Below are positions 8,185 through 16,473 of a stretch of DNA of 64,000 bases, in pieces. Where the stretch lies: positions 930,001-994,000 of the forward strand of contig NZ_CP032829.1 of NCBI RefSeq assembly GCF_003660165.1, in the 5' to 3' direction. This DNA is from Sphingomonas paeninsulae. GTDB taxonomy: Bacteria; Pseudomonadota; Alphaproteobacteria; Sphingomonadales; Sphingomonadaceae. Below the pieces are notes generated by a model that was not told where the DNA came from, made no database searches, and worked only from the letters and a program-made list of their open reading frames with translations. The position numbers and the translations under genes are program-made. Position 1 is the stretch's first letter; every line of letters starts with the position of its first letter.

Positions 8185-10633
8185 CGCTTGCCCAGCCCTT
8201 CAACGCGGCGAAATGGGGTGATTGTGGTGCCGGTTTCGGTGGAGCGGCGCGTGGACGGCTGCGCCAGACCCAATTGCCTCCGCTCTCCGCCCGAAACCCA
8301 CAGGCCCGCAAAATATGATCGAATGTCCTCGCATCGACGCCGAACGATGTCGCCAGCGCCGGGTCGGGAATAAACGGCAATCGCGCCTTTCGCAGGTCGT
8401 GCAATGCGCGCGCAATCCGTTCGATCAGGTCGATCCGCACCTGTTTTGCGCCGAACTTTCGGAAACCGGGCAGCGGCTCGGGAGCATCGGTTACGGTTGT
8501 CCCTGGCGCAGGCAAAGCAGGCATCATCGATTTTGCCCGCACCGCGCGCAGGGCAGCAATCAGGCGCAATGGTTCGGGTTTCAACAGTCGCGCATCGAAC
8601 AGGTCGAGCGTTCCCACCGTCAGTCCCGCCGCCCGCAATATTCGCCGATCATCGGCATCAAGCGCGTTCAGGGGAGCATCCATTGCGGCTCGCTCAATGC
8701 TACCCCCACTCGCAGCGAGCGGCGCCAGAAGAGCGCGCACCCGCGGTGGTGTGAACAGATCGCCGCCCGTCGTCGCCATCGCAATCAACGGCGAAAGATA
8801 CCGTTGCAGCGTCACCGTCAGCCAGTTCTCGACCCGCTGGCTAACACGCTCACGGTCAGTAGCGGTCAACAGGCCGATCGCTGGATCGGGGATAACACGC
8901 GGTTCCAACAGCGCCCGACCAGGAACGAGCCTCGCTACGGTCGTTCCGCGCCACGATATGCCGATAGGCTCTGCGGTCAGCACAAACTCCTTGTCGGGCG
9001 CGTCGACCAATGCCTGCGCGCGCCGTGCGCGTTCCTTTGGCAATCGCCGCTCTGCCGCCGCCAGCAACCGCTTGCGTTCACCCACACGAGCCGAAGGATC
9101 GACGGTGAACGCAAACCCATCCAACCGCCCGATCGGCTCGTCCTCAACGCTAACGACGCCATCGTCGGCTACTGCCACATCGAGCATAGCCGGATCGGCA
9201 CCGATCTCGCGCATCAACACCGTCGTCCGCCGATCGACAAATCGGTCGGTCAGCTTTTTGTGAAGAGCATCGGATAGCTTTTCCTCCAGCGCCTCGGTCC
9301 GCGCCGCCCAGTGTTTCGGGTCCGCCAGCCAGTCCGCCCTGTGCGCGATATAGGCCCATGTCCGCGCCGCCGCGATCCGGCCGCCCAGCGCCGGAATATC
9401 GCCACCGACTTCATCCAACCTGGCAATTTCGGCGGCAAACCAGTCGGTCGGGATATGCCCGGCGCCTTCGGTCAAATGACGATAGATGCGCGCAACCGTC
9501 TTGGCATGATGTTCGGGGCCAACCTTGCGGAAATCGGGCAAGCCGCACGCCTCCCACAATCGCGCCACCCGCACCGGATGCCGGGCGCGTTCGGCAACCA
9601 GAGGATCGTCGGCCAGCCGCTTCAACACGGCAAGATCGACTGCCTCGGGCGCGGCACGCAATTGTGGCCTTTCGGGCCGTGCCTCCAGTGCCGCTATCAG
9701 CGCGGACAGGGTCGAGACATCGGGATCACCGTCGCGCCAGTAAAGATGCTCGATGCGTGGAAAGCGATGCTCCTCGATCGCCTCGACTTCCTCAGGACGG
9801 AACATCTCCTCTCCACCCAGCGAACCGAACGTGCCATCACGCTGATGCCGCCCCGCGCGCCCTGCAATCTGCGCCATTTCCGAAAGCGTAAGCCGCCGCT
9901 GGCGATGCCCATCAAACTTGTTGAGCGACGCAAACGCGACGTGCGACAGGTCCATGTTCAGGCCCATGCCAATCGCGTCGGTCGCCACCAGATAATCGAC
10001 CTCACCCGCCTGAAACATGGCAACCTGCGCGTTGCGGGTGCGTGGACTGAGCGCACCCATCACCACCGCCGCGCCGCCCCGCGCCCGGCGAAGCATCTCT
10101 GCCACGGCATAAACTTCCTCGGCACTGAACGCGACGATGGCCGACCGTTTGGGCAACCGCGACAGCTTTTTCGCGCCCGCATAACTCAGCGTTGAAAACC
10201 GCGGACGCTTGGTAATTTCGGCCTTGGGCATCAGCGCGCGAACCATCCCGCCAAGGCTTTCTGACCCAAGGATCATCGTCTCCTCGCGCCCCCTGGCATG
10301 CAGCATCCGGTCGGTGAACACATGACCGCGTTCAGGGTCAGCCCCAATCTGCGCCTCGTCCAGCGCAAGGAAAGCGACGTCACGGTCCATCGGCATTGAT
10401 TCGGCGGTACACAGAAGCCAGCGCGCCTTCGGCGGCAGGATTTTCTCCTCGCCGGTGATCAGGCCCACCTCGCCCGCGCCTTTTATCGCGACGACCCGGT
10501 CGTAAACCTCGCGCGCCAGCAACCGCAGCGGGAAGCCGATCATACCGCTGGAATGCGCGCACATCCGCTCGATAGCGAGGTGCGTCTTACCTGTGTTGGT
10601 AGGCCCAAGGACGGCGACCAGCTTCGAATCCAT
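8177..10633 (-). CDS. Suv3-like ATP-dependent RNA helicase
   Basis: An 818-residue superfamily-2 helicase resembling mitochondrial SUV3. Walker A is 'GPTNTGKTH' at residues 10-18; motif II is DEAQ at 92-95 within 'LDEAQIGADPERG'; motif VI is 'QIAGRAGRH' at 255-263. The last ~500 residues hold the Suv3-type C-terminal region and a basic, proline-rich tail. In mitochondria SUV3 works with PNPase in RNA decay; a comparable role is inferred. The start is ATG 10633 (MDSKLVAVLG); a GTG two codons earlier is possible. It overlaps the S4 gene by 8 nt and is divergent from the M23 peptidase gene. Confidence 0.9.
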   Translation of the reverse strand: MDSKLVAVLGPTNTGKTHLAIERMCAHSSGMIGFPLRLLAREVYDRVVAIKGAGEVGLITGEEKILPPKARWLLCTAESMPMDRDVAFLALDEAQIGADPERGHVFTDRMLHARGREETMILGSESLGGMVRALMPKAEITKRPRFSTLSYAGAKKLSRLPKRSAIVAFSAEEVYAVAEMLRRARGGAAVVMGALSPRTRNAQVAMFQAGEVDYLVATDAIGMGLNMDLSHVAFASLNKFDGHRQRRLTLSEMAQIAGRAGRHQRDGTFGSLGGEEMFRPEEVEAIEEHRFPRIEHLYWRDGDPDVSTLSALIAALEARPERPQLRAAPEAVDLAVLKRLADDPLVAERARHPVRVARLWEACGLPDFRKVGPEHHAKTVARIYRHLTEGAGHIPTDWFAAEIARLDEVGGDIPALGGRIAAARTWAYIAHRADWLADPKHWAARTEALEEKLSDALHKKLTDRFVDRRTTVLMREIGADPAMLDVAVADDGVVSVEDEPIGRLDGFAFTVDPSARVGERKRLLAAAERRLPKERARRAQALVDAPDKEFVLTAEPIGISWRGTTVARLVPGRALLEPRVIPDPAIGLLTATDRERVSQRVENWLTVTLQRYLSPLIAMATTGGDLFTPPRVRALLAPLAASGGSIERAAMDAPLNALDADDRRILRAAGLTVGTLDLFDARLLKPEPLRLIAALRAVRAKSMMPALPAPGTTVTDAPEPLPGFRKFGAKQVRIDLIERIARALHDLRKARLPFIPDPALATSFGVDARTFDHILRACGFRAESGGNWVWRSRPRAAPPKPAPQSPHFAALKGWASGV

Positions 10634-10783
10634 AACCACAAGATGGCGCAGAATTCCTGCGTTGCAAGCCGAAGCTGTGGATCGGTTAGTTTGACATTAA
10701 CGAAATCTGTCCACAGTGCAGATACCTGGTGCGGCGGCAACGTCGTGGGTGGGCAGCACTCGAGCGTCAGGGGCGCGCAAGAC

Positions 10784-12265
10784 TTGTATCAGGTTAGCGA
10801 AGCAAGGTTTGGTAGTCTGGGCAGTGCGGCCGTGCTGTCGCCAGACAATACGCTACCGGCAAATGCTCCACGATTCGGGTCAACATTCGGGCGCGCCGAC
10901 ACCGCTTTTCCGACTCCTTTTTTCGATCGCTTCGAATTCGCTCCCGACCTTGGTGCCGACATCGGTTCGCGCAAATGGTGGCGCGGCCTCGCAACGTGCG
11001 CCGCTTTGTGCGCAATGACTTATACGCTGTCGCCGGGCCTGCGCGCCCTGCCCGCGTCAACACCCCCAGCCATGGGCGCCGACGCATGGGAAGCCGCACG
11101 TGCCCAATCCATTGCTCCATTGGCGTGGGGCGGAGATACCGGAAGCCGGATGGCGGCAACTGACGCCGTCCACAGCCTGACCGACACCCCCGAACGTCCG
11201 ACATTGCAGCTAAACGCCACGATCGGACAGGGCGACGGCTTCGCCCGCGCTCTGGAACGTGCGGGCGTCGGCGCGGCTGAAGCGGCTCAGGTCACTCGCA
11301 TGACGGCTGAAGTTGTCGACCCTTCGCAAATCGCACCCGGAACCGCGCTTGGCCTGACACTTGGCCGCAGAGAGAACCGCAACGATGCACGCCCTCTCGA
11401 TGATCTGAATTTCCGCGCTCGATTCGATATGAAGCTGTCGTTCACGCGCGTTGGCAACGCACTGTCGATGCAGCGCCAACCGATCGCCGTCGATCACACC
11501 CCAATGCGAATTGCCGGCACCGTGAACAACGGGGTTTATGTTTCTGCGACAGGCGCTGGTGCACCACCAAAGGCGGTCGAAACCTACATCCGCGCTATCG
11601 CTTCCAAGGTTCAACTGGGAAACCTCGATAACGGCGCACGCTTCGACATGGTCGTCGAACGTGCACGCGCTGCTACGGGAGAGGTCCAGTTCGGCAAGCT
11701 ACTCTATGCTGGGCTGATTAACGGTAATCAGGCAACCCGGATGATCCAGTGGACCATAGGTGGCCGCACCGAATGGTATGATGCCGCAGGCGTCGGCCAG
11801 CAGCACGGGGGCTTTGCAATGCCTGTCATCGGTCACAAGACCAGCGGCTATGGGATGCGGTTTCACCCCATTCTTGGCTATTCACGGATGCACCAGGGCG
11901 TCGATTACGGGGCAGTTTACGGGACGCCCATCCACGCCGCCACCGATGGCATCGTGTCCTTTGCCGGATGGCATGGCGGCCACGGCAACATGGTAAAGCT
12001 GAACCACGCTGGCGGCCTTGGAACAGGCTACGCGCACATGAGCCGCATCGCAGTCGCGCCGGGCACGCGCGTTTCGCAGGGGCAGATTATCGGTTATGTC
12101 GGATCGACTGGCCTTTCTACCGGCCCACATTTGCATTTCGAGGTTTATCGTAATGGCAGCGTCGTCAATCCGGGGTCGGTGAATTTCTCTGCCACCTCGC
12201 TATTGAGCGGTTCCGAACTGGTTGCATTCAACAACCGGTTGAAACAGTTCACCGCAACGCGCTGA
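10784..12265 (+). CDS. M23 family metallopeptidase (peptidoglycan endopeptidase)
   Basis: Envelope-anchored peptidoglycan hydrolase of about 493 residues. A hydrophobic segment near residues 66-80 ('WWRGLATCAALCAMTYTLSP') anchors it in the inner membrane. The M23 (lysostaphin/LytM) domain lies at the C-terminus with 'GMRFHPILGYSRMHQGVDYG', giving the HxxxD zinc ligands, and 'GPHLHFEVYRNG', giving the HxH ligand. All metal ligands are present, so it is probably active. I chose TTG 10784 because AGGGG lies at good distance and longer readings run into the antisense helicase N-terminus. It ends exactly where the convergent rlmE ends. Confidence 0.88.
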   Translation: MYQVSEARFGSLGSAAVLSPDNTLPANAPRFGSTFGRADTAFPTPFFDRFEFAPDLGADIGSRKWWRGLATCAALCAMTYTLSPGLRALPASTPPAMGADAWEAARAQSIAPLAWGGDTGSRMAATDAVHSLTDTPERPTLQLNATIGQGDGFARALERAGVGAAEAAQVTRMTAEVVDPSQIAPGTALGLTLGRRENRNDARPLDDLNFRARFDMKLSFTRVGNALSMQRQPIAVDHTPMRIAGTVNNGVYVSATGAGAPPKAVETYIRAIASKVQLGNLDNGARFDMVVERARAATGEVQFGKLLYAGLINGNQATRMIQWTIGGRTEWYDAAGVGQQHGGFAMPVIGHKTSGYGMRFHPILGYSRMHQGVDYGAVYGTPIHAATDGIVSFAGWHGGHGNMVKLNHAGGLGTGYAHMSRIAVAPGTRVSQGQIIGYVGSTGLSTGPHLHFEVYRNGSVVNPGSVNFSATSLLSGSELVAFNNRLKQFTATR

Positions 12266-12967
12266 TTATTCTAGGTTCCGTTCTGCGGCACGTTGATTGC
12301 GCAATTCTTCGCCCTTGAATCCCTGAGCCACCACATACCATTCGGATGATTCTTTCCGGCTGGCGGCGGGCTTTGCGTGCTTTACAGTCGTGAAATTACG
12401 CTTCAGGTCGGCAACCATCGCGCTGTCTGCCCCGCCAGCAAAAACCTTTGCCACGAACGTTCCGCCGGGCTTCAGCACATCATAGGCAAATTCAGCCGCC
12501 GCCTCGACCAGCCCCATCGTCCGCAAATGATCGGTCTGGGTATGACCCACCGTGTTTGCCGCCATATCCGACAGCACCAGATCGGGAGCCGAACCGAGCG
12601 CGTCGATCAGCAGCCCCGGCGCTTCGTCCAGCATGAAGTCCATCTCAAGGATCGTCACGCCCATTATCGGGTCGACCGGCAACAGATCGATGCCCACGAT
12701 CGCGGCCTTCGGAACCTGTCTGCGGACGACCAGAGACCAGCCGCCTGGCGCGATGCCGAGATCGACTACAGATCGCACACCGCGCAGAAACCCGAATCGC
12801 TCGTCCAACTCGATCAGCTTGAATGCGGACCGGCTACGAAGTCCTTCGGCATGGGCGCGCTTCACATAAGGATCGTTCAACTGGCGCGCGAGCCAGCGAT
12901 TCGAGGACACCGTGCGTCCCCGCCCCGTCTTTACCCGCGTCCGTCCGCCACTACCGCCTCTGCTCAC
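12266..12967 (-). CDS. rlmE: 23S rRNA (uridine-2552-2'-O)-methyltransferase RlmE (FtsJ/RrmJ)
   Basis: Heat-shock-type rRNA 2'-O-methyltransferase acting on U2552 during late 50S assembly. 233 residues. The basic N-terminus 'SSNRWLARQLNDPYVKRAHA' is followed by 'RSRSAFKLIELDERF', the FtsJ signature. The SAM motif is 'VVDLGIAPGGWSLV'; 'VLSDMAANTVGHTQTDH' carries the catalytic Asp and 'GTFVAKVFAGG' the catalytic Lys (K-D-K-E set). It lies 13 bases downstream of ppx/gppA in the same direction, the usual alphaproteobacterial pairing. It abuts the convergent M23 gene with no spacer. Confidence 0.95.
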   Translation of the reverse strand: MSRGGSGGRTRVKTGRGRTVSSNRWLARQLNDPYVKRAHAEGLRSRSAFKLIELDERFGFLRGVRSVVDLGIAPGGWSLVVRRQVPKAAIVGIDLLPVDPIMGVTILEMDFMLDEAPGLLIDALGSAPDLVLSDMAANTVGHTQTDHLRTMGLVEAAAEFAYDVLKPGGTFVAKVFAGGADSAMVADLKRNFTTVKHAKPAASRKESSEWYVVAQGFKGEELRNQRAAERNLE

Positions 12968-12980
12968 ATTATACCCCTAA

Positions 12981-14051
12981 TCACCGAGCGGACGACGCAA
13001 TGAGCGCCCGCAATATACCTTCGCGGATACCACGATCGGCAATCCCGACCCGTGGGGCCGGCCAAATATCCAAAATGGCGTCCAGTATCGCGCAACCTGC
13101 GACGACGAGGTCAGCGCGCTCGTTGCCGATGCACGCAACCCGCGCACGTTCCGCCACCGTCTGTCCGGCCAGGCTGGCACTGATTGCGCGCAGCGAATCG
13201 GATGGAACACGCAACCCATCGACTGCGCGCCGGTCATAAACGTTTAAACCCAGATGCACACTGGCGAGGGTCGTCACCGTCCCGCTGGTCCCCAGCAACC
13301 GCAACGAAAAAGGCTCAGCGATGGTTTCCGGACTGACGAAATCGGTAATCGCCTCTGCAAACCGCTCGCGCATACGGTCATAAGCTGCCAGTCGCCCCTC
13401 GCGATCGGGTGCATCGTGCGGCTCAACTTCGGAAAGCGACACAACGCCCCACGGCACGCTGCGCCAGGCAACAATGCGCGGCTCATCTTCACCACGCTCA
13501 ACGCGGACCAATTCAGTCGATCCCCCGCCGATGTCGAAAATGAGCGCCGGACCATCGCCCGGTTCAAGCAAAGCATGGCACCCGGCAACAGCCAGTCGCG
13601 CTTCTTCGCCAGCGTCGATGATATCCAGGGCTATGCCGGTTTCCCGGTAAACCCGGTCCACAAAATCTTGCCCGTTTTCGGCGCGACGACAGGCTTCCGT
13701 CGCAACCGCACGCGACAGATGAACGCCACGCCGCACCAGTTTATCAGCACACACCGACAATGCCGACATGGCTCGTTCGATTGCCGCATCGCTTATCCGT
13801 CCGCTGCCAGCGAGTCCTTCGCCCAACCGGACAATCCGCGAAAAAGCGTCGATAATCGTGAAACCGTCGTTTTCGGCCGGGCGGGCGATCAGCAACCGAC
13901 AATTGTTCGTGCCAAGGTCGAGCGCGGCAAATGTGCGACGCGCATTCGACCACGGCTGGCGATGCGCAGCCGAAGCCGTTCCCTGATTGGCCGCATTACC
14001 GTTCCGTTTCCCACCAGAACCCTGCGGCAACGGGACTGTTACGTCCGCCAT
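12981..14051 (-). CDS. Ppx/GppA family phosphatase (exopolyphosphatase / pppGpp phosphatase)
   Basis: ASKHA-fold phosphatase of about 356 residues that degrades polyphosphate or converts pppGpp to ppGpp. The phosphate-1 motif is 'FAALDLGTNNCRLLIARP' near residue 40, the catalytic Glu is in 'AVATEACRRAENG', and phosphate-2 is 'ALIFDIGGGSTELV'. The length fits the short, single-core form. The N-terminal ~35 residues are polar and low complexity. I chose ATG 14051 (MADVTVPLPQ) because GAAGG sits 7 bases upstream; an alternative start 7 codons earlier lacks support. rlmE follows in the same operon. Confidence 0.92.
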   Translation of the reverse strand: MADVTVPLPQGSGGKRNGNAANQGTASAAHRQPWSNARRTFAALDLGTNNCRLLIARPAENDGFTIIDAFSRIVRLGEGLAGSGRISDAAIERAMSALSVCADKLVRRGVHLSRAVATEACRRAENGQDFVDRVYRETGIALDIIDAGEEARLAVAGCHALLEPGDGPALIFDIGGGSTELVRVERGEDEPRIVAWRSVPWGVVSLSEVEPHDAPDREGRLAAYDRMRERFAEAITDFVSPETIAEPFSLRLLGTSGTVTTLASVHLGLNVYDRRAVDGLRVPSDSLRAISASLAGQTVAERARVACIGNERADLVVAGCAILDAILDIWPAPRVGIADRGIREGILRALIASSAR

Positions 14052-14153
14052 GCCGATACCTTCGAAAATCACTCGCGCAAAAGCTCGCGCGCAGCACTTG
14101 GGGCGATGCTACCCGAGTGCGATGGATCGAGCAACCGATGCGTCGCACGACCG

Positions 14154-14182
14154 TTGACTTGAAAACATGTGCGACTTATTGA
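14154..14182 (+). promoter_or_regulatory. Sigma-70-type promoter of tRNA-Gln
   Basis: TTGACT (14154-14159) and TATTGA (14177-14182) are separated by 17 bases, ending 10 bases before the mature tRNA. This is close to the housekeeping consensus and well placed for a tRNA start. Confidence 0.65.
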
Positions 14183-14192
14183 GCCTCGCAAT

Positions 14193-14266
14193 TGCCCCGT
14201 CGTCTAATGGTAAGACACCGGTTTCTGATACCGTTTATCGAGGTTCGAGTCCTTGCGGGGCATCCA
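14193..14266 (+). tRNA. tRNA-Gln (anticodon CUG)
   Basis: The cloverleaf folds by eye. The acceptor TGCCCCG pairs with CGGGGCA and the D-arm GTC/GAC encloses TAATGGTAA. The anticodon loop TTCTGAT gives CTG, and the T-arm is CGAGG-TTCGAGT-CCTTG. The CCA end is encoded (14264-14266). Reads CAG codons. A sigma-70-like promoter lies just upstream; no terminator is obvious downstream. No integrase or att-like repeat is seen nearby. Positions 14267-14476 hold nothing recognisable. Confidence 0.96.
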
Positions 14267-14476
14267 GTTTTATCGGCGCTAACGTGCCGCCGCTCGTTTT
14301 TTAGGGCGAGCGATTTAAGACGAGGGCCGATTCGAGTAGGTTGGCATCCACACAGCAAGAATCACTGCCACAACCCGCAATTGATCCGCCTGCCCGACTT
14401 TGCTTGCGAAGCAATCCTTCGGGGCTTGGGTATCACGCCAAAGATCATGAGTCGCGAGAGGTAGTTTGCCGCCCCC

Positions 14477-14509
14477 ATACGGCCCGGCGAGCAAGAGACC
14501 GGGCCGCAT
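14477..14509 (-). terminator. Hairpin 3' of acs, possible terminator without a T run
   Basis: On the minus strand ATGCGGCCCGG and CCGGGCCGTAT form an 11-bp stem (one G-T pair) around a 11-nt loop, 12 bases past the acs stop. The stem is very GC-rich, but no T tract follows, so termination strength is uncertain. Confidence 0.4.
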
Positions 14510-14520
14510 CGATCAAAGCT

Positions 14521-16458
14521 TCAGCTCACCCGGTTTGCGATCAAATCATCGACGACCGACGGATCGGCGAGCGTGGATGTGTCGCCCAGGCTCGAAACAT
14601 CCCCCTCGGCAATCTTGCGGAGGATGCGCCGCATGATCTTTCCGCTGCGGGTCTTCGGCAGGCCGGGCGTGAACTGGAGAGCGTCGGGCGTGGCGATCGG
14701 GCCGATCTCCATGCGAACCCATTTAACCAGCTTCTGACGCAATTCGTCGGTCGGTTCTTCGCCGACGTTCAGCGTCACATAGGCGTAAATGCCCTGCCCC
14801 TTGATATCGTGCGGAAAGCCAACAACCGCAGCCTCTGCGACGCTGCGGTGCAGGACCAGCGCCGATTCAACCTCGGCGGTACCCATCCGATGACCGGAGA
14901 CATTGATAACGTCGTCCACCCGGCCCGTGATCCAGTAATAACCATCGCCATCGCGGCGGCACCCGTCGCCAGTGAAATAAGTGCCGGGATATGTGCTGAA
15001 ATAGGTTTGGAAAAAACGCTCGTGGTCGCCCCACACGGTGCGCATCTGGCCGGGCCAGCTTCGCGTGATGACAAGGTTGCCTTCTGCGGCACCTTCCAGA
15101 ATCTTGCCGTCCGCATCCACAAGCTTCGGTTCGACGCCAAAGAACGGCACTGTCGCGCTGCCGGGCTTAAGCGCTGTCGCACCGGGGAACGGACTGATCA
15201 TATGGCCGCCGGTCTCGGTCTGCCACCATGTGTCCACGATCGGGCAACGCCCTTGGCCGACGACCTCGTGATACCAGCGCCATGCCTCGGGATTGATCGG
15301 TTCGCCCACTGTTCCCAACAGTTTCAGCGATGCCCGACTGGTCTGCATCACAAAGCTGTCGCCTTCGCGCATCAGTGCGCGCAGGGCGGTCGGAGCGAGG
15401 TAGATCTGGTTGACCTTGTGCTTGTCCACGACTTCCCAGATCCGCGCAGGCGTCGGCCAGTTCGGCACGCCTTCGTACATCAGCGTGGTCGCGCCGTTCG
15501 CCAGCGGGCCATAGACGATATAGCTATGACCGGTGACCCAGCCGACGTCGGCCGCGCACCAGAAGATGTCGCCGTCGCGATAGTCGAAAACGAGATTGTG
15601 CGTCAGGCTGGCCCAGAGCAGATAGCCCGCAGTGGTGTGGACGACTCCCTTTGGCTTACCGGTCGATCCGCTGGTGTAGAGCAAGAACAGCGGGTCTTCG
15701 GCGCTCATCGGTTCAGGTGGGCAGTCCAGCGAGACCGCCGCCATCACATCGGCATAATAATGATCGCGACCTGTCTTCATCGGCACATCGCCGCCGGTCA
15801 CCTGCACAACGATAACGGCATCGAGACAGGTCACCAGTTCGGCAGCGGCGTCGACATTGGCCTTTAACGGCACGGCCTTGCCACCGCGACGGCCTTCATC
15901 CGCAGTGATGACAATGCGGCTGTCACAGTCGGTAATGCGCCCCGCGAGCGCATCGGGAGAAAACCCGCCGAACACGATCGAATGGATTGCACCGATGCGC
16001 GTGCAGGCCAGCATCGCCACCGCCGCTTCGGGGATCATCGGCAAATACAGGGTAACACGGTCGCCCTTGCGGACACCCTGCGCCTTCAGCACATTGGCGA
16101 GGCGACAGACATCGGCGTGCAGTTCGGCATAAGTGATGTGACGCGGGGCGGCGTCCGGGCTGTCGGGTTCCCAGATAATAGCGACCTGATCGCCGCGCGT
16201 TGCTAGATGGCGGTCGAGGCAATTGGCCGACACGTTCAGCACGCCATCGGCGAACCAGCGTACCCCGAAATCGGCCTCGGCAAAGCTGCTCTCATCGGCG
16301 AGCGTGGGCGGCGTGATCCAGTTGAGTGTCTTTGCCTGTTCCAGCCAGTAACCGGATGAATCGGATAGCGATCGCGCGTAATCTGCGGCATAGCGTGCTG
16401 CATCGATTTTGGCTTCCTGTGCCCAGCTGGTCGGCACCGGATAAATCTCGTCGTTCAC
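14521..16458 (-). CDS. acs: Acetate--CoA ligase (acetyl-CoA synthetase)
   Basis: AMP-forming ligase turning acetate, ATP and CoA into acetyl-CoA for the TCA cycle and lipid synthesis. 645 residues, the usual Acs length. The ATP/AMP motif is '[13 protein letters not shown]', followed by '[18 protein letters not shown]', which holds the acetate-pocket Trp, and '[20 protein letters not shown]'. The C-terminal '[16 protein letters not shown]' holds the catalytic lysine that is regulated by acetylation in relatives. It starts 15 bases after the TonB receptor gene in the same direction with no terminator between, so read-through is likely. Confidence 0.96.
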   Translation of the reverse strand: MNDEIYPVPTSWAQEAKIDAARYAADYARSLSDSSGYWLEQAKTLNWITPPTLADESSFAEADFGVRWFADGVLNVSANCLDRHLATRGDQVAIIWEPDSPDAAPRHITYAELHADVCRLANVLKAQGVRKGDRVTLYLPMIPEAAVAMLACTRIGAIHSIVFGGFSPDALAGRITDCDSRIVITADEGRRGGKAVPLKANVDAAAELVTCLDAVIVVQVTGGDVPMKTGRDHYYADVMAAVSLDCPPEPMSAEDPLFLLYTSGSTGKPKGVVHTTAGYLLWASLTHNLVFDYRDGDIFWCAADVGWVTGHSYIVYGPLANGATTLMYEGVPNWPTPARIWEVVDKHKVNQIYLAPTALRALMREGDSFVMQTSRASLKLLGTVGEPINPEAWRWYHEVVGQGRCPIVDTWWQTETGGHMISPFPGATALKPGSATVPFFGVEPKLVDADGKILEGAAEGNLVITRSWPGQMRTVWGDHERFFQTYFSTYPGTYFTGDGCRRDGDGYYWITGRVDDVINVSGHRMGTAEVESALVLHRSVAEAAVVGFPHDIKGQGIYAYVTLNVGEEPTDELRQKLVKWVRMEIGPIATPDALQFTPGLPKTRSGKIMRRILRKIAEGDVSSLGDTSTLADPSVVDDLIANRVS

Positions 16459-16473
16459 TTTGATTCCCTTTAC

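Noticed and set aside
8222-10195. Long open frames antisense to the Suv3-like helicase
   Set aside because: Arg/Gln/His-rich composition typical of reversed GC-rich codons, with no recognisable domain.
14193-14520. tRNA-Gln as a possible mobile-element attachment site
   Set aside because: No integrase, no repeat of the tRNA 3' end and no foreign genes next to it. The same holds for tRNA-Ser at 39.5 kb.
14341-15867. A 508-codon open frame antisense to acs
   Set aside because: It mirrors the acs codon structure in a GC-rich gene; no family sequence, signal or start site. A shadow.
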